54,466 bases of DNA, taken from contig NZ_AKWY02000007.1 of NCBI RefSeq assembly GCF_000306255.2, positions 1-54,466 of the forward strand, written 5' to 3'. Shown here one piece after another: positions 34,667 to 44,142 of the stretch (within the stretch, counting starts at the first letter, position 1; each line of letters opens with the position of its first letter). Both the position numbers and the translations under genes were made by a program. The notes below the pieces were generated by a model. That model was not told the DNA's origin, searched no databases, and saw only the letters and a list, made by a program, of their open reading frames with translations. Source of the stretch: Leptospira noguchii serovar Panama str. CZ214. GTDB taxonomy: Bacteria; Spirochaetota; Leptospiria; Leptospirales; Leptospiraceae.

Positions 34667-36136
34667 ATGGAATTTGAATTTAATACATTTATCTTATCTG
34701 GATTAATCATACTCAGCATCGGGCTTTTAAGAATTTCATCCAAGTTCGGAGTACCTTCTCTTTTGTTGTTTTTAATGATAGGAATGGCCGCTGGTTCGGA
34801 CGGTCCGGGAGGAATCGATTTTGATAATCCAATTCTTGCAAGGCAAGTAGGTTCCATTGCATTGGCGTATATCCTTTTTTCAGGAGGATTAGAAACCGAA
34901 TGGCAAAAGATCAGACCAGTTCTCTGGAAGGGAATCATTTTAGGCAATTTAGGGGTGTTGATCACTTGGGCCGTAATGGGGTTGTTCTCTGTTTATGTTT
35001 TAGGATTTTCACCAATTATAGGATTTTTGTTAGGAGCGGTAGTATCCTCTACGGATGCTGCTGCTGTCTTCAATGTACTAAGAACTAGAAATACAGGAAT
35101 GAAAAAAGGACTGACTTCGTTGCTCGAGTTAGAATCTGGAAGTAACGATCCATTAGCCGTTCTTCTGACCGTAAGTATATTAAGTCTTTTAGGACCCCAG
35201 ATACCGAAAGCGGAAGAATTAGTATTTCATATTATTATACAATTTTCAATTGGATCTGTAGCGGGAGTTTTGTTCGGATATTTAATCTATAAGGGACTTA
35301 ATCGAATTAAGTTAGAATACGAAGGATTGTATCCAGTGTTGATTTCTGCTTCTGTATTATTTGTATATTCTGCCACGGAGTTGATAGGAGGAAATCCGTT
35401 TTTAGCTGTTTATATTGCTGGGCTTGTATTAGGAAATCAATCTTTTGTTCATAAACGGAGTAATTTACGATTTTTAGATGGAATTGCTTGGTTGATGCAG
35501 ATCGTAATGTTCTTAACGTTAGGTTTGCTTGTTTATCCAAGTAGAATTCCTCCCCTTTTCGGAACTGGAATTTTATTTTCTTGTTTTTTAGTATTCGTCG
35601 CAAGACCAATTGCGGTGTTTATTTCCTTAGTTAGATCCGGATATAATTTTAAAGAAAAATTGTTAGTGTCTTGGATCGGGCTTAGGGGCGCTGCGCCGAT
35701 TATACTCGCTACATTTCCGTTTGCTCAAGGAGTGGAAGGATCGGATAAAATTTTTCATTTAGTATTTTTTACGGTGCTCGTTTCTTTACTGATTCAAGGA
35801 ACCAGTGTGCCTCAAGTAGTTCGATGGCTCGGACTAGACGCACCTTTAGAACAAAGAGCTTCTTATCCGTTCGAGTTTGAAAATCGAGAACAGAGCGATT
35901 CCAACCTACTCGAGTTTATTGTGCCTTACGGATCAAATACGGTCGGAAAGTTTGTATATTCTTTAAATTTTCCGGAAAATTCGTTAATTACTCTGATTTA
36001 TCGAGGAGACAAACATATTGTTCCAACAGGAAAAACTAAATTAGAAGAAGGTGATGTTCTTTTGATTCTCACTCCAAAAGGAAGCGAAGACAAAATTCGT
36101 GAAATTTTGTCTAAAATGGAACCAAACCCAACTTAA
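34667..36136 (+). CDS. CPA1-type K+/H+ (or Na+/H+) antiporter with RCK_C domain
   Basis: A 489-residue inner-membrane antiporter like NhaP2/CvrA. About twelve helices span residues 5-385. The conserved segments are FSGGLETEW, GAVVSSTDAAAVF (the TD ion-site motif), LELESGSNDPLAVLL (the ND motif) and SWIGLRGAAPIILA. Residues about 400-489 form an RCK_C/TrkA-C regulatory domain (FIVPYGSNTVGKFVYSLNFP, EGDVLLILTPKGSEDKI), which usually senses a nucleotide. It extrudes K+ or Na+ in exchange for protons. It is transcribed alone. ATG at 34667. Confidence 0.9.
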   Translation: MEFEFNTFILSGLIILSIGLLRISSKFGVPSLLLFLMIGMAAGSDGPGGIDFDNPILARQVGSIALAYILFSGGLETEWQKIRPVLWKGIILGNLGVLITWAVMGLFSVYVLGFSPIIGFLLGAVVSSTDAAAVFNVLRTRNTGMKKGLTSLLELESGSNDPLAVLLTVSILSLLGPQIPKAEELVFHIIIQFSIGSVAGVLFGYLIYKGLNRIKLEYEGLYPVLISASVLFVYSATELIGGNPFLAVYIAGLVLGNQSFVHKRSNLRFLDGIAWLMQIVMFLTLGLLVYPSRIPPLFGTGILFSCFLVFVARPIAVFISLVRSGYNFKEKLLVSWIGLRGAAPIILATFPFAQGVEGSDKIFHLVFFTVLVSLLIQGTSVPQVVRWLGLDAPLEQRASYPFEFENREQSDSNLLEFIVPYGSNTVGKFVYSLNFPENSLITLIYRGDKHIVPTGKTKLEEGDVLLILTPKGSEDKIREILSKMEPNPT

Positions 36137-36194
36137 AAAGTTGTTCCAAAATATAGAAAAACATAATGATAATACTTTAGAAACTTTTAATAAT

Positions 36195-36297
36195 GTGAGT
36201 TTGGTGTAAGAAAAAAGAATTTTCTAAAAAAATACATTCTTATAATTTTAGAATTTGTTTGTAAAATCTTGATTTGCAGTAGTTCTCACATGTAGAA
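36195..36297 (+). repeat. Repeat G, copy 2
   Basis: GTGAGTTTGGTGTAAGAAAA, AGAATTTTCTAAAA, AATTTGTTTGTAAAATCTTG, ATTTGCAGTAGTTCTCACAT. The block order matches 1232-1326. Confidence 0.6.
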
Positions 36298-36454
36298 TAA
36301 TTACAACTATAATAACTAATGTTGAAACTATTGATCTTTATGGAATAGGTGTTATAGATTTGGGAAAAATCTCAGTCTAACACAAAACTTTGATTACTGT
36401 ATTTTAGGACACTGCGGATTTCTATAAAATTGAGTATCTAAATGTCTATCATAA

Positions 36455-36712
36455 AAGTATCATTTCGCATAAGTTTGATGGAATTCAGTGCGAAAGCGAT
36501 TGAAGCGTAGAGAAACTCAGCAGAACGTTCTCTCGAACTCAGCATCTCACTTCTGGAAACTCAATGCATCGCTTCTGCAGATCGCGTTCTATAATTAAAT
36601 TGTAATTCAATATAATATAGTGTATAACGTTTTTTTCATGCAATTTATTGACTGGAGCTGAAAGCGCGGTCCGGTAACGCCAGATTTGCCCAAACTTTTT
36701 TACGCTGAATTT
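36455..36712 (+). repeat. Repeat C, copy 7 (full length)
   Basis: AGTGCGAAAGCGATTGAAGC, GTAGAGAAACTCAGCAGAAC, CTTCTGCAGATCGCGTTCTA, ATGCAATTTATTGACTGGAG, CTGAAAGCGCGGTCCGG. The hairpin is weakened (TCCGGTAACGCCAGA). Confidence 0.8.
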
Positions 36713-36868
36713 ACATGATCGAAGCGTAAACTATTAAATTGGACGCTCGATTTTGTAACACTAAGAATAAAATTAGATTTCTGGATGAGATTGCTTATTT
36801 TGTGATTTCAAAATTGGAATCGTATATAACAAAAGGATAAATCACTAAAATGTTTGGTATCAAACTAT

Positions 36869-37339
36869 ATGAACTTAGGACAAAAACTTCGGTTTTATTT
36901 TTTAAACTTCTATCCTCCGTATTTTGCAGCAGGAATTCGATATAAAAAAATAGGTAAGGATTTTACACATTTTCAGCTATCGATGAAACTTCATTGGTGG
37001 AATCGGAATCTAGTTGGAACTCATTTTGGAGGTTCGCTTTATTCAATGTGTGATCCTTTTTACATGTTGATCCTTATGGAAAATTTAGGAGGGGAATATA
37101 TCGTTTGGGATAAGGCCGCAACAATTCGATTTATTGCTCCAGGATTAGGAAAGGTGGTTGCTGACTTCGAGATTTCTAAGGAGGAAATAGAAAGAATTCG
37201 AAAAGAAGCGGATGAAAAAAGAAAATTGGATGTATTTTTTCAAACTAAAATTTATGACTCTAAAACTGGAAAGGTTGTAGCAGAACTTGATAAAGTAGTT
37301 TACGTGAGAAGAAAAGAAAGAATTAAAAAAATATTATAA
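36869..37339 (+). CDS. DUF4442 / hotdog-fold thioesterase-like protein
   Basis: A 156-residue protein from the ATG at 36869; a TTG at 36854 is also open and neither start has a clear Shine-Dalgarno sequence. The pattern [20 protein letters not shown], then [20 protein letters not shown], is typical of DUF4442, a hotdog-fold family related to acyl-CoA thioesterases. The GTHFGG segment corresponds to the active-site helix start. The substrate is unknown. It lies alone between spacers. Confidence 0.8.
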   Translation: MNLGQKLRFYFLNFYPPYFAAGIRYKKIGKDFTHFQLSMKLHWWNRNLVGTHFGGSLYSMCDPFYMLILMENLGGEYIVWDKAATIRFIAPGLGKVVADFEISKEEIERIRKEADEKRKLDVFFQTKIYDSKTGKVVAELDKVVYVRRKERIKKIL

Positions 37340-38235
37340 ATTAATAATACATCTGTTAAAGACTGTAAAGCCCACATCTTAAACAGTGGATTTGTTTTGA
37401 AATTTATATGTAGAGATTTGTTTGTCTCTATAAAATCAAGTACCGCAAATCTTATAGAGGCTTTCTTTTATAAAGACCAAAGATAAAAATTAAGTTTTTA
37501 AACAACGTGTATTTGACGTAACAAAAGTAAAAAACGAATGTTTTCCAAAAATGGAAGATATAGGAACTCATATAATTAGAAATTTCATAATGGCGATTAA
37601 TAAAATTGCTTTAATTGACCGCTTCTACAAAACAGAAGCAAATATAGAATTCATTTTTCAACAACTCTATTTTGTAAATGTAATGTTTTCTTTGGATAGT
37701 ATAAGTAATTGAATGCAACGATATATAAAAACCTTTCCTAAAACTAAAATAGGTTTTTGTGCTTGATCTTTCTAATAAAAGATAATTGTGAGTTTCGGAG
37801 CGCGTTGTCAATAAGTCGTTGCATAAAACTTTATTTTTTATAAAGATACAATTGCTTTAGTTATAGTAAATTTTTTTCAACAAATCTTATTGAAAATTCT
37901 TAACTTAGATATATTATAAAGTTTTAACTATTGATTTTTAAACCGTTACAAAGTTTTGAAATTAATAGCAGCAAAAATTGAAATCACGAACTCTAAAAGT
38001 TACTCCGAAAATAAATTTTAACGTTCAAAAAAATTACTCATAAAGTAATTAAACTAGAATTATTTTGGTCAAATTTGTTTTGAGATCTTGACTCTAAGGA
38101 TAACTCTTGATACTATTTTTACTTAGAGTTTTTGTCGGAACAAATCTTTTGTAAAATAGAAACAAGTTTTAAGGCGGCACGATCATTTGTATTGCGTTAA
38201 ACTTTCTTTGATAAAACCCAACAAAATGGATTGAG
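37340..38235. other. Long AT-rich spacer with repeat A
   Basis: 900 bp. Repeat A is at 37576-37670. At about 37503-37525 there is ACGTGTATTTGACGTAACAA, related to the block after queD, and at about 37796-37828 a fragment that resembles repeat C. No gene seen. Confidence 0.55.
37576..37670 (+). repeat. Repeat A, copy 8 (left end diverged)
   Basis: AATTTCATAATGGCGATTAA, TTGACCGCTTCTACAAAACA, TTCATTTTTCAACAACTCTA. Confidence 0.72.
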
Positions 38236-39840
38236 ATGCTCTTTTTCGTCATTAAATTCCAACGAACTTTTACCAGCCGGTTTTTATTTTTGGTCTTATT
38301 TTTATCTTTTGTATTATCGAAAGGAGTACATTCCGCTCCTGAACCCGAAATCTGCGAGTTTGATCAAATCGAATTTGCTCTTGATTCTGATCTATCAAAC
38401 GAAGTACCTAAAGAGCCTAAAAAAAATCTCGTTTTTTTACCAAAAGAGAATTCGTTTTTTAAATTGGGTTTTATCAAAGAATCAGTCTGGATTCGGTTTA
38501 ACATTAAACAGTATCCAAGATCCAGATGTTTTTTGAGAATTCCGCAAGTAACATTAGACGGAGCGGCGCTTTTTGCAAAATCTTCCGTTCAAGTTACCGG
38601 CGATCGTTTTAGATATTCTGAAAGATCCATAGATGATTATTATCCTGTTTTTTATTTGGAACCTCTAGATATACAAAAAGGAAAAAATCAATATTATCTT
38701 TGGATCAAAACGTCTTCTATTATCAACTTTCCAATTTTTTTAGAATCTGGTTTGGAATATCAAAAAGGAAATTATTATAGAAATCTTTTGATTCTTTTTT
38801 TGTTAGTATTAAGTTTATTTATTATACTATTGATCGGTTTTATTTACCGCCAAACACTTGATCCGATATATTTAAGTATCATGGGCTTTCTTGTGTTTAT
38901 AACACTGGAAGGTTGGGTTTGTTTTGCAAACGGATATAAATATCTATGGCCAAACGTACCCGAATTTCAAAATATTACGCCTACGTTATTCGCTTTTTTA
39001 ACTCTTGCTTGTTCCGTTTGTTTTATGTTTCAGTTTCTTTTACCGTCTTCTCTTCATAAGATTTTTCGTATTTTGTTATTCGGAGCTATGATCATAAGTA
39101 TATGTTTGGCAATTTTATCCTCTTTTATCTTAGACCGTGCCCTGGCCGTAAAAATTTTATCGTGGACATTTGTTTGTGTTTCGGTTTTAGTTTTAGGTTC
39201 TACATTTTCTATAATAAAGTCTTTTTCTCCTGCTAGAAAAATAATTCTATGTATGATCCCTATTATTGGAAGCGGATTAATTACAATTTTATACTATTTA
39301 GATTTACTAAAATATAATGAATATTACGTACACGCTTATTTATTATCTCTTCCTTCAATTTATATAGTAATTACAGTAAGCTTGAGAGACCGGGAGAAAT
39401 TTGTAAAAAGGAAATTTTTAAGTCGCGCTTACGATATACGTCAAATGCAGGAAAAATTAAATCTTCCGACTCAAATACCAGGTATGGAATTTCGAAATAA
39501 ACTTCAATTTAGTTTGGATCATCTATTGAGAGTGGAACGAATTTTTAAGAATCCAGAATTAAGTAAAAAGGATTTTGCGGAAATTCTCAGGGTCGCTCCT
39601 AACGATTTAGACCGATTTGTTCAAGAATTTTCTAACCTTCAGTCATTTGAAATTTATATCAATCGATACAGAGTGGAAGAAGCAAAACATCTTTTGGAGA
39701 CTAGAAAAGATCTTAAAACTTCAGAAATTGCGCATAGATCTGGTTTTGTTTCTGGTAGGGAAATGGAAAAGTCCTTTAAAACCTTAACCGGGATGACTTC
39801 CTCTGAATACAAATTGATGTTATTTCCCGATTCTATTTAA
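38236..39840 (+). CDS. Membrane sensor (7TM-DISM) fused to AraC-type DNA-binding domain
   Basis: A 534-residue protein. Residues about 10-33 are a signal peptide. Residues about 40-180 form an extracytoplasmic β-rich domain of 7TMR-DISMED2 type (FKLGFIKESVWIRFNI, YYPVFYLEPLDI, YYLWIKTSSIINFPIFLES). Seven hydrophobic helices follow (about 185-395). After a basic linker comes a C-terminal AraC/XylS helix-turn-helix pair (about 430-530): SKKDFAEILRVAPNDLDRF, then INRYRVEEAKHLLETRKDLK and TSEIAHRSGFVSGREMEKSF. This layout predicts a one-component receptor that binds an external ligand and contacts DNA from the membrane. No kinase or receiver is adjacent. Targets and ligand are unknown. The stop codon abuts a repeat C copy. 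Confidence 0.87.
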   Translation: MLFFVIKFQRTFTSRFLFLVLFLSFVLSKGVHSAPEPEICEFDQIEFALDSDLSNEVPKEPKKNLVFLPKENSFFKLGFIKESVWIRFNIKQYPRSRCFLRIPQVTLDGAALFAKSSVQVTGDRFRYSERSIDDYYPVFYLEPLDIQKGKNQYYLWIKTSSIINFPIFLESGLEYQKGNYYRNLLILFLLVLSLFIILLIGFIYRQTLDPIYLSIMGFLVFITLEGWVCFANGYKYLWPNVPEFQNITPTLFAFLTLACSVCFMFQFLLPSSLHKIFRILLFGAMIISICLAILSSFILDRALAVKILSWTFVCVSVLVLGSTFSIIKSFSPARKIILCMIPIIGSGLITILYYLDLLKYNEYYVHAYLLSLPSIYIVITVSLRDREKFVKRKFLSRAYDIRQMQEKLNLPTQIPGMEFRNKLQFSLDHLLRVERIFKNPELSKKDFAEILRVAPNDLDRFVQEFSNLQSFEIYINRYRVEEAKHLLETRKDLKTSEIAHRSGFVSGREMEKSFKTLTGMTSSEYKLMLFPDSI

Positions 39841-40055
39841 CGTGAATTAACGCGAAATGGATCGATGCAAGGTAACTCAGCAGAACGCTCTTTAAAACTC
39901 AGCGTCTCGCTTATGAGTGCTCGATAAACAGCGTTCTATTGAAACTAAAAACGATTATTGTATCATGTTTCCTTTATACAATTTATTGATCAGAACTAAG
40001 AGCCCGGTCGGCTGTCTGTGATAAGCTCGAATTTTTTTACGTCAAATTCACTTTA
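39841..40055 (+). repeat. Repeat C, copy 8
   Basis: Begins with CGTGAATTAACGCGAAATGG right after the stop codon at 39838-39840, then ATCGATGCAAGGTAACTCAG, CAGAACGCTC, ATTGAAACTAAAAACGATTA, ACAATTTATTGATCAGAACT, AAGAGCCCGGTCGGC. The hairpin is degraded. It gives the uninterrupted form of the copy split by the IS. Confidence 0.8.
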
Positions 40056-40607
40056 CTATTTAAAAAAATTACTGCCGAATTTTACTTTTCGATAAAATGT
40101 TATAGTTTTTTCGACACGAATTAGAAGTGCACACAGTTAACTAATTGCGATTTTCTCGCGAAAAAATTTATTTTACTGAAAGTTATCTATGAAGTGGAAT
40201 TGTATAGAGATAGGAATTACTACGAAGACATATAAAAATCGTTGTTTTACGACTACATCTAATTGCTACTCGGGCAATATTAGAATACTGAGCTTATTTC
40301 AAAATTTAGAATCTTCTTCAAAAAAGCCAACCAATCTGTGGTAGATGCAATTTTTTGAAAATTTCTACATCTTTGATAAAATTGTTCGTTAGCTTTTGAC
40401 ACTATTCCAAGTAGTAAAATACAGAGGGTTCTCTTTAAAAAAATAGTTAGAAATTCTTAAACTTTTTAAATAAAACTCATTTATGGGAAATACTACGTTT
40501 TGTAAGATAAGTGATTTATAATTTCTATATAATTAGATACCATAAATTTGAAACAGATCCAAGTTTGAGAAGTAAGATTTTAAATTAAATGTTGAGTCAT
40601 CTATAAA
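40056..40607. other. AT-rich spacer, no clear feature
   Basis: 550 bp. One E-like motif (GGGAAATACTACG at about 40486-40499). No gene or other repeat recognised. Confidence 0.5.
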
Positions 40608-41702
40608 ATGCGTTTGTTATCCGTTTTTATTTGTTTTGTTGTATTTGGAATATATTCATTGTACTCAAAAGAGTTAGAAAAATCTGGATTTATTTTCATT
40701 CAAAAGTCCGATTCAATTTTACAACCGGAAGATTTTGATTCCTTAGATCGAGCTTTAAAAGAATCTGAATCATATTACCAAAGACTTCCTTCCAATTGGA
40801 AGACTCAAGTCCAACAAATTACATATCATAAAAATCAAATATTGAATTCCTTAAAGATTTTAAAAAGAATTCTTCGCGAAAAAGATCCAGAATCTAGGAA
40901 AATCCAATTTCAAAATTCGTTTCTACTTTTGGAAACAAAGGATGAAGCTTTTGGAAGAATTACAGCGTATTATGAAGTTATAATAGAGGGAAGATTTTAT
41001 CCAGAAGGGGATTTTATTTATCCAGTTTTAGAAATTCCTTCCGATTTAATTGTAAAAAAGGACGGAAATGAAAAATCGGTTGGCAAAATTGTAAATGAAG
41101 TTTTTGTTCCGTATGAAACTAGAGCTGAGTTGTCTCATTCTTCCGTTTGGAAGAATCGATCAAAGGCGATCGTATACGTCAGAATTGTGGATTTACATCT
41201 TGCACAATTAGAAGGTTCAGCTCTTGTAAAAGTCCCGGATTATACTCCGTTTCGCATAACGTATTCAGCAGATAATGGAAAGGAATATCTGAGTCCTGCA
41301 GAATCTCTAAAGGGAATTTGTAGTAGTTTGATTCCTTCTGATTTAAAAAATTGTATTCTTAAATATCCCAAAGAGGTTGAAACCGCGATCCTCAAAAATC
41401 CAAGATATATTTTTTTTAAACGGGAATCTTCTGCACCTCGAGGAAGTGGGGGAATTGAACTGATTCCGAAACGATCTGTTGCGATGGATCCAAGAATTCC
41501 TTTGGGGATTCCTGTTTTGATTTCTTTTGAATCTTCTGTTTTAACTGAAAAAAATAGAATTGTATTTGTTCATGATCGAGGATCTCAAATTACAGGGCAC
41601 GGTCGTTTGGATTATTTTTTGGGAACTGGAGAGATGGCTGAATATCAAGCAGGAAGGGTTAACACCCAAGGAAAAATTTTTTTGATTTTGCCTAAGAAAT
41701 AA
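40608..41702 (+). CDS. mltA: MltA-type lytic transglycosylase
   Basis: A 364-residue exported protein with a signal peptide ([18 protein letters not shown]) and no lipobox Cys. MltA cleaves the MurNAc-GlcNAc bond of peptidoglycan, leaving 1,6-anhydro ends. The MltA domain has [13 protein letters not shown] (about 118-130) and [19 protein letters not shown]. The C-terminal 3D domain has [20 protein letters not shown] and [19 protein letters not shown], with Asp323 and Asp335; the latter should match the catalytic Asp308 of E. coli MltA. An insert-rich N-terminal half is normal for the family. The gene is transcribed alone. Confidence 0.9.
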   Translation: MRLLSVFICFVVFGIYSLYSKELEKSGFIFIQKSDSILQPEDFDSLDRALKESESYYQRLPSNWKTQVQQITYHKNQILNSLKILKRILREKDPESRKIQFQNSFLLLETKDEAFGRITAYYEVIIEGRFYPEGDFIYPVLEIPSDLIVKKDGNEKSVGKIVNEVFVPYETRAELSHSSVWKNRSKAIVYVRIVDLHLAQLEGSALVKVPDYTPFRITYSADNGKEYLSPAESLKGICSSLIPSDLKNCILKYPKEVETAILKNPRYIFFKRESSAPRGSGGIELIPKRSVAMDPRIPLGIPVLISFESSVLTEKNRIVFVHDRGSQITGHGRLDYFLGTGEMAEYQAGRVNTQGKIFLILPKK

Positions 41703-42048
41703 GGTATTTGTCTTTTTTAAGTTAAGAATTGTCGAAAAGACTTTTTCAATAGATTAGAATTATGAAGTCGTTAGTGAATAGCATGGTGGTTCCCACGTTT
41801 TCAAAATTTATTTGTAAACATAGATTTGTGGTAGTTCCTACAAAATTAAGTTACATTCTAAATTTTTAAACATTCAATTCCGTGATTAAAGTTCATATGA
41901 GTTCCCACATATTATTTTTTACGGAAAAATTGGGTTTTTTAGACCAAATCACGTTAAATTTATGATCACAATTAAACATAAGCATTGAGCAAAATTTGCA
42001 GTTATCTTAAAAAAATTGTAAATTTGAGGAATTTTTTTCTTTTTTCAA

Positions 42049-42077
42049 TTGACTTAAATTGTGCGCTGCAATATAAA
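42049..42077 (+). promoter_or_regulatory. σ70-type promoter of the phasin-like gene
   Basis: TTGACT (42049-42054) and TATAAA (42072-42077) with the ideal 17-bp spacer. It is the clearest promoter in the window. Transcription should start near 42084. Confidence 0.82.
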
Positions 42078-42096
42078 AGGATTGTGCGATGCACAA
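42059..42096. promoter_or_regulatory. Paired TGC-N3-GCA operator candidates
   Basis: Site 1, TTGTGCGCTGCAA (42059-42071), fills the -35/-10 spacer. Site 2, TTGTGCGATGCACAA (42082-42096), is a perfect 6-bp palindrome at the transcription start. Both share TTGTGCGNTGCA and lie 23 bp apart, about two helix turns. This resembles the TGC-rich sites bound by PhaR-type repressors of phasin genes. Confidence 0.6.
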
Positions 42097-42127
42097 GAAA
42101 AGAAACGATCTTAAGGAGAAAAATTGA

Positions 42128-42511
42128 ATGGAAAAGCAAATTCTAGATGTTCTAAATGCGGGTCTGGGACTCATCAAAGCTAGTCAAGAAGGTCTGGGTA
42201 AAGCGAAAGCTGATCTTGAAAAAACCTATTCAGAATTAGTCACAAAAGGAGCTTCTGATAATTCTGAGGCGACTGTAAAGATCCGCGAAACCGTTGATAA
42301 AGTTATCAACGATATTAAGGAAGTGACTTCTGTTGCTGGCAAAAACTACGAAGAGACCAGATCTAAAATCATCGAGAACTATAACAAAATCACTGAAGAG
42401 ATTAAAAACAAAATCCCTGAAGGTCAAATCGAAGCCGTAAAGGCAAAAATCAACGAAGTGGCAGAAGCGATCAAAAATACTACTGCTGGAAAAGCTACCG
42501 TTTCTAAATAA
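42128..42511 (+). CDS. Phasin-like helical protein
   Basis: A 127-residue soluble, almost wholly helical amphipathic protein with no cysteines. AAGGAG lies nine bases before the ATG, which suggests strong expression. The pattern ([26 protein letters not shown]-like and [20 protein letters not shown]) matches phasins and related polyhydroxyalkanoate-granule or lipid-binding coiled-coil proteins, but such helices are hard to place with certainty. An apolipoprotein-like or general stress role is possible. The promoter and paired TGC-N3-GCA sites support regulated expression. A GC-rich hairpin follows. Confidence 0.7.
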   Translation: MEKQILDVLNAGLGLIKASQEGLGKAKADLEKTYSELVTKGASDNSEATVKIRETVDKVINDIKEVTSVAGKNYEETRSKIIENYNKITEEIKNKIPEGQIEAVKAKINEVAEAIKNTTAGKATVSK

Positions 42512-42532
42512 GAATCGTGACTTTCTCTCTCG

Positions 42533-42552
42533 GGCGGGATCCCTAACCCGCC
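42533..42552 (+). terminator. Probable terminator hairpin
   Basis: GGCGGG (42533-42538), loop ATCCCTAA, CCCGCC (42547-42552). A stable 6-bp GC stem 21 bp after the stop, but with only a poor T run downstream. Confidence 0.55.
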
Positions 42553-42646
42553 TGAATCCTTTCTTATCCTTTTCAAATTTACCATTGGCTTCAAGTATAG
42601 CTTTTTGTTGTAGTCTGGCTTTATAAGTATATTCATAAAATAGAAT

Positions 42647-43435
42647 ATGATTGAGAATATTAAAAATCGGAACGATTTAAAACGCCCCTTGGTTTTTGCA
42701 CATCGAGGTTTTAGCGGAGAATTTCCGGAAAATACTATGATTGCGTTTCAAAAGGCGATTCATTCGAAGTCGGATTTGATCGAATTAGATGTAACTCTTT
42801 CCGAAGATAGAGAAATTGTAGTTATTCACGACGACGATTTGGATCGAACTACAAAGTTGGTAGGAAATGTTCGTAAGTTTAAAGCGGAAATATTAAGCGA
42901 ACTTGACGCAGGCTCGTGGTTTGCTCGAAAGTTTAAAAAAGAAAAAATTCCTTTCTTAAAAGATGTATTACGTTTAATTCAAAAATCCAAGACCGATTTA
43001 AATATTGAAATCAAATCAAGCGCACTTGATTCGTCCATAAATGAAAATTCTATCGAATTACGTATTTTACATTTAATTCACAGACTTCAAATGTTTCATC
43101 GAGTTGTAATTTCCTCTTTTTCTTGGGAATGTTTAGAAAGAATTAGAAATATAGATTCGCAAGTAAAGTTAGGTGTTCTTGTTGGAGATGGAAGTGGGGA
43201 CGTTTCGGAAGCAGTCATTTTTGGTGAAAAGATTAGGGCCTGGAGTATTCATCCTTCTATGGAAGATGCTTCGGAAGAAAATTTAAAATCAATATCTGAA
43301 AAAAATTTTCTAAGCGTAATTTATACAGTGAACGAAAAAAAAGATATGAAACGATTTTTAGATCTTGGAGTGGACGGTCTTTTTACAAACTTCCCAATAA
43401 CTATGAAAAAGTTGGTAAATCAATATTCGCGTTAG
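42647..43435 (+). CDS. Glycerophosphodiester phosphodiesterase
   Basis: A 262-residue TIM-barrel enzyme that hydrolyses glycerophosphodiesters to glycerol-3-phosphate and an alcohol. The catalytic His pair is in VFAHRGFSGEFPENT (His19) and VVIHDDDLDRTT (His61). The metal ligands are in LIELDVTLS (Glu46, Asp48) and IEIKS. It ends VDGLFTNFPITM, as expected. There is no signal peptide, so the enzyme is cytoplasmic. ATG at 42647; a weak Shine-Dalgarno sequence. The closest homologues are UgpQ-like. Confidence 0.92.
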   Translation: MIENIKNRNDLKRPLVFAHRGFSGEFPENTMIAFQKAIHSKSDLIELDVTLSEDREIVVIHDDDLDRTTKLVGNVRKFKAEILSELDAGSWFARKFKKEKIPFLKDVLRLIQKSKTDLNIEIKSSALDSSINENSIELRILHLIHRLQMFHRVVISSFSWECLERIRNIDSQVKLGVLVGDGSGDVSEAVIFGEKIRAWSIHPSMEDASEENLKSISEKNFLSVIYTVNEKKDMKRFLDLGVDGLFTNFPITMKKLVNQYSR

Positions 43436-43507
43436 TTGCGTTTGGGGATAAAAATTTAGGATATTTTAATTTTATAATAAGATTAGTAGTAATCAATAGA
43501 AATTAAT

Positions 43508-43608
43508 AGATTTCTATAAAATCTAAAAAGAATGACTCTATTATCAGATTTCTGCATGAAATCGCTGTTTGGCGGCGAGATCAAAAATTTGTTTTATAAA
43601 GATTCCCT
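43508..43608 (+). repeat. Repeat D, copy 3
   Basis: GATTTCTATAAAATCTAAAA at the left, ATGAAATCGCTGTTTGG in the core and TTTTATAAAGATTCCC at the right. The core hairpin is inverted relative to the 28597 copy. Confidence 0.6.
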
Positions 43609-43710
43609 TAAAATTAAATTTTTCAATGAATTACCTTTCGTTATACGATCCTCATTCAATAAAAAATTGAGTAAAAGAACAACAGTTCGAATCCGTTTTT
43701 TGGATGATTT

Positions 43711-44142
43711 TTAATTCCTTTCGATCGGATCTATGTCTGTGTTGATCCAATATTCATCGCCATAATCGAAAAATAATTCTTCTCCCAACTTAATTTTTCG
43801 GATGGCTTCAAATCTTGCAGTTTTCCAACGAACGGATACTACTAGTCTTACGTTCGGTTTGGAACTATGATTCATAAAGCGAGTGTAGTTACTTTCTTTT
43901 CCTTCTCCGTAAATCCAATGATCTTTACAGATCCAAAGTAAATATTTAGATTCGCAGTATTTAGATGAGTTTGCAGTTTTATCCGTAAGAATTTTTCCAG
44001 TATAATATCCGATGGTATCACCTTTGTTTACGTTTTCTTTTGGGAATAATCCCATTCCAATTCCAGGAATCGAAGAGGGTTTGATCTCGAAATCCTTTTC
44101 ATGGAAGATATGAGATCGTGAAGTTTTTTTACGTAATTGCAT
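43711..44142 (-). CDS. SET-domain protein
   Basis: A 143-residue protein, almost entirely a SET domain: [20 protein letters not shown] (N-SET), [16 protein letters not shown] with the conserved NHS/PN motif, [20 protein letters not shown] with the catalytic-region Tyr, and EYWIN at the end. The SET-I insert is short. These are protein lysine methyltransferases, best known for histones; bacterial members target unknown proteins. The post-SET cysteines are missing, as is common in bacteria. It is convergent with the sequence after GDPD. ATG at 44142. Confidence 0.85.
   Translation of the reverse strand: MQLRKKTSRSHIFHEKDFEIKPSSIPGIGMGLFPKENVNKGDTIGYYTGKILTDKTANSSKYCESKYLLWICKDHWIYGEGKESNYTRFMNHSSKPNVRLVVSVRWKTARFEAIRKIKLGEELFFDYGDEYWINTDIDPIERN

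Larger units (their letters stand above)
36137..36868. other. Spacer with repeats G, E and C
   Basis: 730 bp. Repeat G is at about 36195-36297, ending in a repeat E motif, and a full repeat C at about 36455-36712. ATAAATCACTAAAATG near 36838 opens only a short frame. No gene seen before 36869. Confidence 0.6.
41703..42127. other. Spacer with repeat E motifs and the phasin-like gene promoter
   Basis: 425 bp. Motif E copies are at about 41789-41801, 41829-41842 and 41898-41911. The last 80 bp hold a σ70 promoter with two TGC-N3-GCA sites (separate entries). Confidence 0.65.
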
